From assembly GCA_018654125.1 (NCBI GenBank), contig JABIME010000102.1:1-64000 (forward strand): 64,000 bases of DNA, written 5' to 3'. The notes under the pieces were generated by a model. That model saw only the letters and a list, made by a program, of their open reading frames with translations, searched no databases and was not told the DNA's origin. This DNA comes from Candidatus Cloacimonadota bacterium. Its GTDB lineage: Bacteria; Cloacimonadota; Cloacimonadia; Cloacimonadales; TCS61. Both the position numbers and the translations under genes were made by a program. This document shows, piece after piece, positions 7,064 through 15,779 of the stretch. The number at the start of each line of letters is the position of its first letter. Within the stretch, counting starts at the first letter, position 1.

Positions 7064-8632
7064 ATGCAATATATAAATTTGATTTTCATTGGAAGTGGAT
7101 TCTTGATCGGAATTATTTTTTTCCTGATCATAAATTTCATAAAAAAATCTTCTGCAGATAAAAATATTTTATCTTCAAATGAATTAGCAAACAAGATCAT
7201 CAATGACGCAAAACAAGAAACAGAAACCTTAAAAAAAGAAGCAATTTTAGAAGCAAAAGAAGAATGGTACAGAGTACAGAAAAAATATGAAGAAGAGATC
7301 AATACACGTAAACGAGAGATATATACTTTAGAAAAAGAATACAATGAACGTGTTACAAAATTAGATAATAGATTAGAAAATCTTGATAGAAAAGAAGAAA
7401 AACTTCAGGAATTTGAGAAAAACAATAAAACAAAAGAAAACGAGTTAGCTACTAAAAAAGAAGAACTTGAAGAGTTAATTGAACAGCAAAATGTTAAGTT
7501 ATCAGAAATTGCTAGATTGTCTCGTGATGAAGCAATTCAAATACTTAAAAATAACTTGAAAAATAAAGCTCGTAATGAAGCTGCAATAGAAATCCGCAGA
7601 ATAGCAGAAAATACTAAAGCAGAAGCAGATCAACTAGTTGCTGGAATTCTTTCCACTGCAATTCAAAGAGTAGCGGTAGATTATGTTTCAGAATCAACAG
7701 TTTCGGTTGTTTCACTTCCAGACGATGAGATGAAAGGAAGGATCATCGGTAGAGAAGGTAGGAATATCAGAGCTTTTGAACAAGCCTCAGGAATTGATCT
7801 TATAATTGATGATACACCTGAAGCTGTAGTTCTTTCTGGTTTTGATCCGGTTCGTAGAGAAATTGCTCGTCTTGCATTAGAAAAATTAATCACAGATGGT
7901 AGGATCCATCCTGGACGAATTGAACAAGTTATTGAAAAAATTGCTAAGGAAATGGATGGTAATCTTGTTAAGATTGGTGAAAAAGCATGTATGGAAACAA
8001 ACATACATAACATCTCTCCAAATATTGTGAAGCTTATTGGAAGATTAAAATATCGTACAAGTTACGGACAAAATATTCTGCGTCATTCAATGGAAGCAGC
8101 TTGGATCTGTGGAATTCTTGCAACTGAACTAAATCTTGATCAGGAATTAGCACGTCGCTGTGGATTCCTACATGACCTTGGAAAAGCGATTGATCATGAA
8201 TATGATGGATCACACGCAAGCCTTGGTGCAAATGTTGCACGAAAAAATGGTGAGAGTAAAATAGTTGTAAATGCAATTGAAGCTCATCATGAAGAAGTTG
8301 AATATCAAAGTGTTTACGCTGTTCTTACGCAAGTTGCAGATGCAGTTTCCGGTGCCAGACCTGGTGCTAGAAGAGAAATGCTTGAAACATATATGAAGCG
8401 TCTTACAAAAATGGAAGAGATCGCAAACTCAATTGAAGGTGTGAATAAATCTTTCGCAATTCAAGCCGGACGTGAATTACGAATAATTGTAGATCCGGTT
8501 GCTGTTGATGATAAACATACAGCTTTCGTTGCTTCTGATATTGCAGAGAAAATTGAAGAAGAAATGCAATATCCAGGACAAATTAAAGTTATGGTGATTC
8601 GGGAGACACGTCAAACTGCTGTAGCAAAATAA
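7064..8632 (+). CDS. rny: Ribonuclease Y
   Basis: 522 residues, the usual length. An N-terminal membrane helix (residues about 4-28) anchors the enzyme; a long coiled coil follows (about 40-200); then a KH domain (MKGRIIGREGRNIRAFEQ) and an HD domain (HSMEAAWI, FLHDLGKAIDHE, IEAHHEE). RNase Y is an endonuclease that initiates mRNA decay at the inner membrane. It overlaps ymdB by one base, the common rny-ymdB pairing. Confidence 0.96.
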   Translation: MQYINLIFIGSGFLIGIIFFLIINFIKKSSADKNILSSNELANKIINDAKQETETLKKEAILEAKEEWYRVQKKYEEEINTRKREIYTLEKEYNERVTKLDNRLENLDRKEEKLQEFEKNNKTKENELATKKEELEELIEQQNVKLSEIARLSRDEAIQILKNNLKNKARNEAAIEIRRIAENTKAEADQLVAGILSTAIQRVAVDYVSESTVSVVSLPDDEMKGRIIGREGRNIRAFEQASGIDLIIDDTPEAVVLSGFDPVRREIARLALEKLITDGRIHPGRIEQVIEKIAKEMDGNLVKIGEKACMETNIHNISPNIVKLIGRLKYRTSYGQNILRHSMEAAWICGILATELNLDQELARRCGFLHDLGKAIDHEYDGSHASLGANVARKNGESKIVVNAIEAHHEEVEYQSVYAVLTQVADAVSGARPGARREMLETYMKRLTKMEEIANSIEGVNKSFAIQAGRELRIIVDPVAVDDKHTAFVASDIAEKIEEEMQYPGQIKVMVIRETRQTAVAK

Positions 8633-9408
8633 TGAATATTTTATTTATTGGTGATATTTTTGGTTCACCTGGCAGAAACCTAGTAAAAAAATATCTTCCT
8701 GAATTGAGGAAGGAATTTGATATTGATTTTTGTATTGCCAATGGTGAAAATGCTGCTCATGGAAAAGGTCTAACAGAAAAGACTGCAATCGAGCTTTTTG
8801 GAAGTGGTATAAATTGTTTTACCAGTGGTAATCACATCTGGGATAAAAAAGATTCTATTGACTACATAAAAAGAGAAAAACGAATTCTTAGACCTTTAAA
8901 TTATTCTAAGGATGCGATCGGTGCAGTTTACTATATTGCCAACGTTGGTAGATCAAAACTAGCAATCCTTAATATTTTAGGACAAGTTTATATGAACCCA
9001 GTCGATTCACCACTATTTGCACTCGAAAAGATCTTACCATCTATAAAGGAAGTAACTAACAATATACTTATTGATTTTCATGCAGAAGCAACAGCAGAAA
9101 AGCGTGCTTTAGCTTTTAACTTTGATGGACAGGTCAGTGCATTCATTGGCACACATACACACGTACAAACTGCTGATGAAGAGATTCTTCCCAATAACAC
9201 TGCATATATTTCAGATGTTGGAATGACTGGTCCACACGACTCATGTATAGGCATAAAAAAAGAGATTGTAATTTCAAAGATGAAAAATTCTTTGCATCTA
9301 CCTTTCCAACCTGCAGATGGTGGACTTCAAATAAATGCAGTTGTAATAAGTATTGATGAAGCAACTGGGAAAGCTTTGAACATACAAAGAATAAGACGGA
9401 AATATTAA
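8632..9408 (+). CDS. ymdB: YmdB-family metallophosphoesterase (2',3'-cyclic nucleotide phosphodiesterase family)
   Basis: 258 residues. Metal-binding motifs are in order: FIGDIFGSPGR, NGENAAHGKG, SGNHIWDKK, DFHAEATAEKRA and GTHTHVQTADEE, all characteristic of the YmdB/DR1281 family. Members hydrolyse cyclic nucleotides and affect RNA decay and biofilm decisions in Bacillus. The gene overlaps rny and folD by single bases, so the three are probably translationally coupled. Confidence 0.93.
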   Translation: MNILFIGDIFGSPGRNLVKKYLPELRKEFDIDFCIANGENAAHGKGLTEKTAIELFGSGINCFTSGNHIWDKKDSIDYIKREKRILRPLNYSKDAIGAVYYIANVGRSKLAILNILGQVYMNPVDSPLFALEKILPSIKEVTNNILIDFHAEATAEKRALAFNFDGQVSAFIGTHTHVQTADEEILPNNTAYISDVGMTGPHDSCIGIKKEIVISKMKNSLHLPFQPADGGLQINAVVISIDEATGKALNIQRIRRKY

Positions 9409-10274
9409 TGGATAAGAGATTATCAGGAAAAAAAATAGCCAAAAAGATTTTTGCCTATATTAAAGAAGAGATTGAACAACAACAAATTACTCCTTATTTA
9501 GTAATACTTCTTATTGGGAACGATCCAGCTGCTGAATATTATGTACAGAATCTTGAGAAAAAAGGTTTGAAAGTTGGAATTAAAGTTGAGACAATGATCT
9601 TACCTGAATCAATTGATCAAAATTCACTATTAAATAAAATTGAAGAACTGAATAATGATTCTGAAGTAAATGGTATAATGCTGCAAAAACCACTGCCAGC
9701 TCAGCTTGATGAATCTGAAATTGTAATGAAGATCGATCCCAAAAAAGATGTTGATGCATTTCATCCACTAAATATGGGGAACCTGGTACTTGATAAAGAG
9801 GGATTCATTCCAGCAACACCTGCTGCAGTTTTAGAATTACTTTCTTTCTATGAAATTGAAACAAATGGCAAGCATATTGTAATTGTAGGCAGAAGTGATA
9901 TTGTTGGTAAACCAATGGCAAATTTGCTATTGAGAAAAGAGAAAACCGGAAATGCAACTGTAACGATCTGTCACAGCAGAACTAAAGACCTGGCATCTCA
10001 TACTAAACAAGCTGATATCCTAGTTGCAGCAATTGGTAAACCACTATTTATTACCTCAGATATGATCAGTGAAAATGCAATTATTATTGATGTTGGTGTA
10101 AACCAAATTGAAGATGCTGAAAAAGGTTATCGTTATGTTGGTGATGTAGATTATAAAGGTTGTTTTGATAAATCTGTTGCAATCACTCCTGTACCAGGTG
10201 GCATAGGCACGATAACAACCTCAGTGCTTTTGAAAAACGTGATATTTGCTCATATTTTACAGAATAAAGAGTAG
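9408..10274 (+). CDS. folD: Bifunctional methylenetetrahydrofolate dehydrogenase / cyclohydrolase
   Basis: 288 residues, full length. Signatures: the YVQNLEKKGLKVGI substrate loop with its Lys, GIMLQKPLPAQLD, KDVDAFHPLNMGNL, and the NADP-binding GRSDIVGKPMANLLL; the end has TPVPGGIGTITTSVLL. It interconverts 5,10-methylene- and 10-formyl-THF for purine and formyl-Met synthesis. It is last in the rny-ymdB-folD set. Confidence 0.97.
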   Translation: MDKRLSGKKIAKKIFAYIKEEIEQQQITPYLVILLIGNDPAAEYYVQNLEKKGLKVGIKVETMILPESIDQNSLLNKIEELNNDSEVNGIMLQKPLPAQLDESEIVMKIDPKKDVDAFHPLNMGNLVLDKEGFIPATPAAVLELLSFYEIETNGKHIVIVGRSDIVGKPMANLLLRKEKTGNATVTICHSRTKDLASHTKQADILVAAIGKPLFITSDMISENAIIIDVGVNQIEDAEKGYRYVGDVDYKGCFDKSVAITPVPGGIGTITTSVLLKNVIFAHILQNKE

Positions 10275-10304
10275 TTAAATCAAAATAGTTATTATATCCT
10301 GCTG

Positions 10305-10345
10305 ATCAAGAGGTTCCTTCCAATCTATCATTTTTGTTGATATTA
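10305..10345 (-). pseudogene. Relic of an amidohydrolase gene fragment
   Basis: About 31 bp at 10308-10338 match, with two differences, the segment at 15313-15343 inside the amidohydrolase gene. Read on the minus strand this relic encodes KMIDWKEPL, identical to the intact protein, with a synonymous GAC/GAT change; flanking codons keep only a faint likeness (FIIS versus CIIN). This looks like debris of a second, decayed or deleted copy. The rest of the 254-bp gap (10275-10528) shows nothing else I can support. Confidence 0.5.
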
Positions 10346-10528
10346 TAAAGTAAATATTATTTCACTAATTTTTTAATAATTTAGCCGGAAACATATTAAA
10401 TATACAAGCCAAACCATCTTAGACAAATTAAATTTTAAATCATATATTTTATTCAGTGTGTCAGTTCACAATTTTTTTTTATTGCTAAAAAACTATTCTT
10501 TTTAAAATTAAAATATAAAGGAGTATAT

Positions 10529-10954
10529 ATGAAAATAGTTTATTCTTATTATGTTTTAGACATCGTCCATAAGGGTCATCTGAAGATGATGGAGAACGCC
10601 AAGGCAATTGCTGGTGAAGATGGAAAACTGGTTGTGGGTATTTTAACTGACGAAGCTGTAATGGAGAAGAAGAAAAAGCCAATTCTTTCTTTTGATGAAA
10701 GATTTGATCTGGCAAATGCAATTAAGCATGTGGATCTAGTTGTTGCTCAGGAAACATATTCACCACTGCCTAATGTGAAAAAGATGAGGCCAGATGTTTT
10801 AATGGAAAGTACGAGTCATACAGATGAAGCGATCGATGAGGCACGCGAAGTTATGGATAGTATTGGTGGAAGAGTTGTAGTTGTTCCATATTATCCATCG
10901 CAATCATCTTCAAATATAAAAAATGATATAAAAAATGGAGGAGGAGAAAAGTGA
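10529..10954 (+). CDS. Glycerol-3-phosphate/phosphoethanolamine-type cytidylyltransferase
   Basis: 141 residues, the size of single-domain TagD-like enzymes. It has the nucleotidyltransferase HxGH motif as HKGH (residues about 12-15), the LVVGILTDEAV strand-loop, a PILSFDERFDLANAIKHVD helix as in TagD, and a late SSSNIKNDIKN replacing the usual ISTT signature. The reaction would be CTP plus an alcohol phosphate giving a CDP-alcohol. The GTG of the next gene overlaps its stop. The adjacent OPA antiporter and nearby CDP-alcohol phosphotransferases suggest it feeds a surface polymer or lipid; the exact substrate is not readable. Confidence 0.8.
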   Translation: MKIVYSYYVLDIVHKGHLKMMENAKAIAGEDGKLVVGILTDEAVMEKKKKPILSFDERFDLANAIKHVDLVVAQETYSPLPNVKKMRPDVLMESTSHTDEAIDEAREVMDSIGGRVVVVPYYPSQSSSNIKNDIKNGGGEK

Positions 10955-12228
10955 CAAATAATTCTGATACTAGTTTAAAGATTAAGCAATGGCAGAAAAA
11001 AATGTTTTGGATGATGTGGATTACTTATGCGTCTTTTTATCTTTTACGTGTAAATATTTCCATCGCAATGCCCAGCATTATGAGCGAATTTGGTTTAACC
11101 AAAACCAACATGGGAGTTGTGTTAACAAGTCTTTTCATTGCGTATGCTGTAGGGCAGTTCATCAATGGACAGCTTGGAGATAAGTTAAATTCACGAAGAA
11201 TAATTACTATAGGATTAATATCTTCTGCTATTCTTAATATCATCTTTGGTTTGGCTGCAGGAGCGATAGTTCTAATGGCTGTTCTTTGGGGATTAAATGG
11301 TTATTTCCAATCGATGGGCTGGGGACCTACAGTTAAAGCAAATGCGAACTGGTTTCCCAAAAAGATAAGAGGGAAAATGTCCGGTCGTCTGGGCACAAGC
11401 TATATTATCGGTGGAGCACTTTGCTGGTTTCTGGCTGGGACAATTGTAAAATATTTCAATTGGCGTTTCACTTTCTTCATTCCAGCTGTGATCTGCATTC
11501 TTCTAGCAATACACTGGTATATAAGAGCTCGTAATGCACCGGAAGAAGTTGGATTACCAAGTTTGGAAGAACAGGAGCAGGGTATTGAAAGATCTGAAGT
11601 TAAAGTGGATGAACATATTGGTTTTAAGGAAACTTTGAAAATAACTCTTTTGAATCCTTATGTCTGGTTTGCTGGCTTGGCTCTTCTCGGTTTAAATATT
11701 GTTCGTTACGGTTTTATGAGCTGGGCTCCAACCTATATGTTCGAAGAACAGGGAGCAACAATCTCAATGGCTGCATATAAAGCGATTGCCTTTCCTGTAG
11801 CTGGTGGTTTAGGTGCTATCTTTGCCGGTTGGGCTTCCGATAATCTCTTCAAAAATCGTAGAGCACCAGTGGCGTTTTTCATGCTTCTACTTCTGGCATT
11901 GTTCTGTTATCTATATCGAATAGTTCCGGGTGAAAGCTGGGTAATGAGTTTAATTATTTTATTATTCATTGGTTTCTTTACTTTTGGACCTCATATTCTG
12001 CTTGTAGCCGCTTTACCGGTTGATCTTGGCACAAGAAAAGCCGCATCTTCAGTAACAGGCTTCATTAATGCATTCGGATATTTAGGAGCAAGTTTAACAG
12101 GTGTGGGAACCGGTTATCTGATCGATAATTTTAGTTGGGATGCTGCGTTCTGGTTCTGGATTTCCGGCGCAATTCTTGCTGCAATAATGATTACATTTGT
12201 ATGGAAACATGAGCTAAAAAAAGCATAG
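10951..12228 (+). CDS. MFS transporter, organophosphate:phosphate antiporter (GlpT/UhpT) type
   Basis: 425 residues, 12 predicted membrane helices. The first helix region YASFYLLRVNISIAMPSIMS, the VGQFINGQLGDKLNSRR loop 2-3 motif, the GWGPTVKANANWF segment and the FGPHILLVAALPVDLG stretch fit the OPA family, which exchanges inorganic phosphate for glycerol-3-phosphate, hexose phosphate and similar compounds. It overlaps the cytidylyltransferase gene (GTGA), so imported phospho-alcohol may be activated directly. A substrate such as glycerol-3-phosphate or phosphocholine is inferred from context. Confidence 0.8.
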   Translation: MTNNSDTSLKIKQWQKKMFWMMWITYASFYLLRVNISIAMPSIMSEFGLTKTNMGVVLTSLFIAYAVGQFINGQLGDKLNSRRIITIGLISSAILNIIFGLAAGAIVLMAVLWGLNGYFQSMGWGPTVKANANWFPKKIRGKMSGRLGTSYIIGGALCWFLAGTIVKYFNWRFTFFIPAVICILLAIHWYIRARNAPEEVGLPSLEEQEQGIERSEVKVDEHIGFKETLKITLLNPYVWFAGLALLGLNIVRYGFMSWAPTYMFEEQGATISMAAYKAIAFPVAGGLGAIFAGWASDNLFKNRRAPVAFFMLLLLALFCYLYRIVPGESWVMSLIILLFIGFFTFGPHILLVAALPVDLGTRKAASSVTGFINAFGYLGASLTGVGTGYLIDNFSWDAAFWFWISGAILAAIMITFVWKHELKKA

Positions 12229-12244
12229 TAGAAAATATTTCTAT

Positions 12245-12286
12245 AAAATCCTGATAATCATTTATTGTTTATCAGGATTTTTTTAT
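12245..12286. terminator. Bidirectional terminator between convergent genes
   Basis: AAAATCCTGATAA pairs with TTATCAGGATTTT, with A-rich and T-rich flanks on either side. It serves the antiporter gene from the left and the phosphotransferase from the right, overlapping the last codons of the latter. Confidence 0.8.
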
Positions 12287-13169
12287 TTACTTTTACCTGA
12301 ATTATCCACAAAATGATCATATAAATATTTGCAAGTCCAATAGTATAAATAAAGAAAATCATAGGTCTGAATAAAAGAGCAGAAATGATAATTACAAAAG
12401 CTCCAGCAGTAGGTCCTATCCAGAACCATAAACGAATTAATAGTTTATTAGAATTATAATATGTTTCTCGATCGTACTCTTCTTTTTCATCTAAATGAAA
12501 AATTTGAAGACGAGAATATCCCAAATATGTGCTTATTAAGATTTTGTCTAACCACTTACCCCTCATATGCTTGATCTTGTTCAATTCTTCAGAAAATTTT
12601 ATCTTATCATCTCTAATTGAGATTGCTTTTCCCAGACCATGTGCCATGAATTCTGATCGGTAATAATCTACTAACATTGCATGAAAAATATGACTTACGG
12701 CAGCAATGATAATAATCCACCAGGGATTTACTTTCAGATAATCCAGGTTGATGATTCCTTTTTCAAAACCAATTCCCATTCCTACATAAACTGATATTCC
12801 TACCATGTAATCGGCAAATCCATCAATAATCCTGCCTGTCGGTGTACCATTGTTCTTCAAACGGGCAATCATACCATCTACGCAGTCTGTAACCATACAT
12901 AAAAAATATAAAAGTCCACCAACAATAAAGCTCGTAACTGTTCCCTTGGCAAATATAAACCCACTTATTATTCCAATGATTATAGTCATCAGGGAAACCT
13001 GGTTTGGTGTAATATTAGTTGGATAAAGTATCTTCACAAAAATAAATGCAATGGGCCTTAATATATACAGAGTCAGAGTTTCATCAAATACTGAATGTTT
13101 TATCGATTTCTTATACTCACTGAAGATCTGCTTATTATACTCTCTTAATTTTGAATTCTTTTTAGTCAT
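12258..13169 (-). CDS. CDP-alcohol phosphotransferase family membrane protein (copy A)
   Basis: 303 residues. The family signature D-x2-D-G-x2-A-R-x8-G-x3-D-x3-D is intact as DCVDGMIARL...GRIIDGFADY, and several hydrophobic helices follow. Such enzymes move a phospho-alcohol from a CDP-alcohol onto an acceptor alcohol in the membrane. It has an unusually long N-terminal segment (KLREYNKQIFSEYKKSIKHS) shared with the paralogue at 20471-21376, and both end in an IQVNVNKK-type tail. A specialised lipid or polymer head-group role is likely; the substrate is unknown. Confidence 0.85.
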   Translation of the reverse strand: MTKKNSKLREYNKQIFSEYKKSIKHSVFDETLTLYILRPIAFIFVKILYPTNITPNQVSLMTIIIGIISGFIFAKGTVTSFIVGGLLYFLCMVTDCVDGMIARLKNNGTPTGRIIDGFADYMVGISVYVGMGIGFEKGIINLDYLKVNPWWIIIIAAVSHIFHAMLVDYYRSEFMAHGLGKAISIRDDKIKFSEELNKIKHMRGKWLDKILISTYLGYSRLQIFHLDEKEEYDRETYYNSNKLLIRLWFWIGPTAGAFVIIISALLFRPMIFFIYTIGLANIYMIILWIIQVKVNKKILINNK

Positions 13170-13195
13170 TTAATATCCTATCCTAATTTTATGTA

Positions 13196-13320
13196 ATGTT
13201 TGGCGTGTGCGGCGGGATCGGAACGATCACGACCGGAAACAAATAAAACAAGGTTTGAATCGTAAGATTCAAGCCGAAAAGAATAATAAACCCACCCGCA
13301 GATACGCTTGTTATGGGTAT
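13196..13320 (-). other. attC-like long imperfect hairpin
   Basis: About 125 bp, clearly richer in G+C than its surroundings. On the minus strand it begins directly after the stop codon of the next gene with ATACCCATAAC, then AAGCGTATCTGCGGGTGGG, which pairs imperfectly with CCCGCCGCACACGCC near the far end; an inner hairpin TTGAATC/GATTCAA sits at about 13255-13272. Size, the R''-like AAC core and placement after a stop codon fit an integron cassette recombination site. The distal core (GTTRRRY) is not clear, so this is a candidate only. Confidence 0.45.
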
Positions 13321-13321
13321 T

Positions 13322-14203
13322 TTAATCATTAATAACATCTCTTGAAATTGTATTATATTGTGCAAAGTTAAATAAATAATGAAAACAATTCGAAAAATCA
13401 TATTCAGACCACAAGGCCATTTTAAATCTATACTCATTTGATACTTCGTTTCCATTAATGTCTTCAATTTCTATTTTCATTTCACCTGCATTTGCACCGA
13501 GTTTAACACTATTTGATCTTCTTGTGGGATTCTTGATATTTAGAAAATTGAAATTATCAAGCATGTAAGTTATATAATTTGAAACATTTTCTGAATATTG
13601 GGATAATTGTGTTATTTCTTGCCCATGATTATTTTCATAATAATTTATTATTCCTTGATTGTCTTCATACATATATTTTATATTTAATTCATATCCTGAA
13701 TTTTCAAGATTGATTAAAAACCTGTAATTATTATAATGATTCTCAGAAATGATTAGTTTACTAAATGAACTAGAGATAAAACCTCTTCTATCTGCTCTAA
13801 TTATTAACCTATACCAGTTGTTCACATTTTCGCGTACATTAATCTTTTTTATTTTAACACACTGTTTTAAGTGTGAGATAAAATCTATCATATCTTCTCT
13901 AATAGCCTTATCATGTTTAACTATCCGAGTGAATAAATTCCTGTAATTTTCATATTGCATTTTCTCATTTCCCCAAGAATTAGAGTAAATCCATATATAT
14001 TCAATTTCTATTTCATCGTTTATGTATAAATCAATTTCTATTTCATCGAACATAGTTGGTTTGACTCTTAGATATTTCTTTTTATCAATTTTAATAAAAT
14101 TTTCCTGAAAATAGTTATACTTTTTTAGAATAATATAACTTGATATAATCAGAACAATGAATAATGATAATATAATCAATCTTTTTCTCTTTTTTCTACT
14201 CAT
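13322..14203 (-). CDS. Hypothetical membrane-anchored protein in a possible gene cassette
   Basis: 293 residues, not recognised. A basic start (MSRKKRKR) is followed by one hydrophobic helix (residues about 9-27), then a soluble domain rich in Asn, Tyr, Ile and Glu; topology suggests N-in, C-out. There are no recognisable catalytic motifs. AAAGGA precedes the ATG. It is flanked by inverted copies of GTTATGGGTAT, 20 bp before the start and directly after the stop, so only the ORF and a very short leader lie between them. That is the layout of an integron cassette or a small transposable unit. Confidence 0.6.
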   Translation of the reverse strand: MSRKKRKRLIILSLFIVLIISSYIILKKYNYFQENFIKIDKKKYLRVKPTMFDEIEIDLYINDEIEIEYIWIYSNSWGNEKMQYENYRNLFTRIVKHDKAIREDMIDFISHLKQCVKIKKINVRENVNNWYRLIIRADRRGFISSSFSKLIISENHYNNYRFLINLENSGYELNIKYMYEDNQGIINYYENNHGQEITQLSQYSENVSNYITYMLDNFNFLNIKNPTRRSNSVKLGANAGEMKIEIEDINGNEVSNEYRFKMALWSEYDFSNCFHYLFNFAQYNTISRDVIND

Positions 14204-14222
14204 TTAAATCCTTTTTAATTAT

Positions 14223-14249
14223 ATACCCATAACATATGTATGCTGCACC
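14223..14249. repeat. Inverted partner of the attC-like end
   Basis: ATACCCATAAC followed by ATATGTATGCTGCACC. It matches the inverse of the hairpin end at 13297-13320 (GCAG, then ATAC, four variable bases, GTTATGGGTAT) over about 24 bp with a one-base indel. It lies upstream of the hypothetical gene and would be the remaining half of a preceding attC or a terminal inverted repeat. Confidence 0.5.
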
Positions 14250-14298
14250 ACTTGAAATGTACACAATAACTTTTTATTAGAAATACTTACATGTAGAA

Positions 14299-15777
14299 TT
14301 AGAACTTATTTTGCATTCCTTCAACGATCATAGAGTTAATCTTAATATCTTTGATAGATCTACTCTCTAAAATGTTCTCTTCCAAACATACAAAATTAGC
14401 TAATTTTCCTTTTTCAATTGTGCCGAATCTATCTTGATCACCGGAAAGAATTGCTGCATTTTTTGTGTAAATTTCAATTGCCTGGTAAGCAGAGAGTTGC
14501 TCTTTCTCATTATGAATTCTGGTTGCGGCATCAATTCCCATTAACGCATTCATATCTGTAATATACCAGTCAGAACCACCGGTAAGCAATATGTTCCTAT
14601 TATAAACTGAAGCCAGCCTTGTTGTTCTGGATGTTCTATCCATTCCCAAACGCTTCTCATATAATCCCTTACTACCTGCCCACAATCTATCGAACATCGG
14701 TTGCATAGCAGCACTCACATTTGCGTTTGCCATTCTATCCAGCATTTCATCAGAAGTGAGCTCATTGTGGATGATCATATGTTTAAGATCCTTTTGGTTC
14801 TCTTCTTGAACAGTTTCATAGCAGTTGAGAATTTGTGTTATTGCCGCATCACCAATACAATGGATAGCAACTTGCAGATCATTTTCGTGAGCCTTCTTAA
14901 CAAAATTTTGCCAGAATTCATCAGAACGATACAAGATTCCTGTTGTTTCTGGTTTATCGGAATAAGGTTCTGATAAGGCTGCTGAATATGAGCCAAAAGA
15001 ACCATCAGCTAGAATGCATCCTCCAATTCTTTTGGTTCCAATTTCTAAGGCAATATTAACATCTGTGATCTGTGGATACAAAATAAATTCTATTGAAAAC
15101 TGATGTAGATTTTCATTGATAAATTTGTAATGTTTAACATCAGAATAAGCATCTCCGATCATTGTGTGGACTGCAGTATGACCATTCTTTAGGGCAATAT
15201 TTGCCGCTTGCTGATATGATTGCAGAATTGCCTCATCAGATAACTCTCTATGAAACCAATTTGATGCTTGCCCATTCGTTCTTCCAAAAAGATAACCATC
15301 AAAATCATGGGGAAGAGGTTCCTTCCAGTCTATCATTTTTGCTGCCTTGGAATTGATTATACAACTGTGTCCATCAACGCGTCTCAGGATGAGTGGAGTG
15401 TTGGGAAATATCTTATCAAGTTCATCAATTGATGGGAATCTTTTTTCTTTTATGTTATTCTCATCAAAATGAAAAGCAAAGATCTTTCCACTAACTGGTT
15501 TTGTTTCGGATAATATTTCAAAAACGTCATTCAAACATGTAACATTTTCTAGATTTGCATTTAAACTGTAAAGTCCACCCTCAAATGAGTGAGTGTGAGT
15601 ATCAATAAATCCTGGATAAACGAAATTGCTATTCAGATCAATTTTTTCAACATTATCAATTTTAGGAATTCTAGCAAATGTATCTCTAATAATTCCTTTA
15701 TCATCCACTAACACTGCTGAAACAATATCACCTTCGCATTTCATTGTATGAAATTGTGCATTGTAAAATAACTTCAT
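14299..15777 (-). CDS. YtcJ-like metal-dependent amidohydrolase
   Basis: 492 residues. Amidohydrolase-superfamily features: GFIDTHTHSFEGG metal ligands, the YtcJ-type region HEN-DLQVAIHCIGDAAI, LTGGSDWYITDMNAL near the last Asp ligand, and a C-terminal GTIEKGKLANFVCL. YtcJ-type enzymes hydrolyse amide bonds in small molecules, with varied substrates. It starts 2 bp after the 8-oxoguanine deaminase stop, so it belongs to the maf-deaminase operon. The substrate is unknown. Confidence 0.85.
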   Translation of the reverse strand: MKLFYNAQFHTMKCEGDIVSAVLVDDKGIIRDTFARIPKIDNVEKIDLNSNFVYPGFIDTHTHSFEGGLYSLNANLENVTCLNDVFEILSETKPVSGKIFAFHFDENNIKEKRFPSIDELDKIFPNTPLILRRVDGHSCIINSKAAKMIDWKEPLPHDFDGYLFGRTNGQASNWFHRELSDEAILQSYQQAANIALKNGHTAVHTMIGDAYSDVKHYKFINENLHQFSIEFILYPQITDVNIALEIGTKRIGGCILADGSFGSYSAALSEPYSDKPETTGILYRSDEFWQNFVKKAHENDLQVAIHCIGDAAITQILNCYETVQEENQKDLKHMIIHNELTSDEMLDRMANANVSAAMQPMFDRLWAGSKGLYEKRLGMDRTSRTTRLASVYNRNILLTGGSDWYITDMNALMGIDAATRIHNEKEQLSAYQAIEIYTKNAAILSGDQDRFGTIEKGKLANFVCLEENILESRSIKDIKINSMIVEGMQNKF

Positions 15778-15779
15778 TA

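Noticed and set aside
10529..10954. Pantetheine-phosphate adenylyltransferase (CoaD) as the identity of the small nucleotidyltransferase
   Set aside because: The sequence follows TagD-type spacing around HKGH and lies with an OPA antiporter; CoaD-specific motifs are absent.
13189..13467. Minus-strand ORF across the attC-like hairpin
   Set aside because: It overlaps the end of the hypothetical gene in another frame and has no recognisable protein features; the DNA is better explained as a hairpin element.
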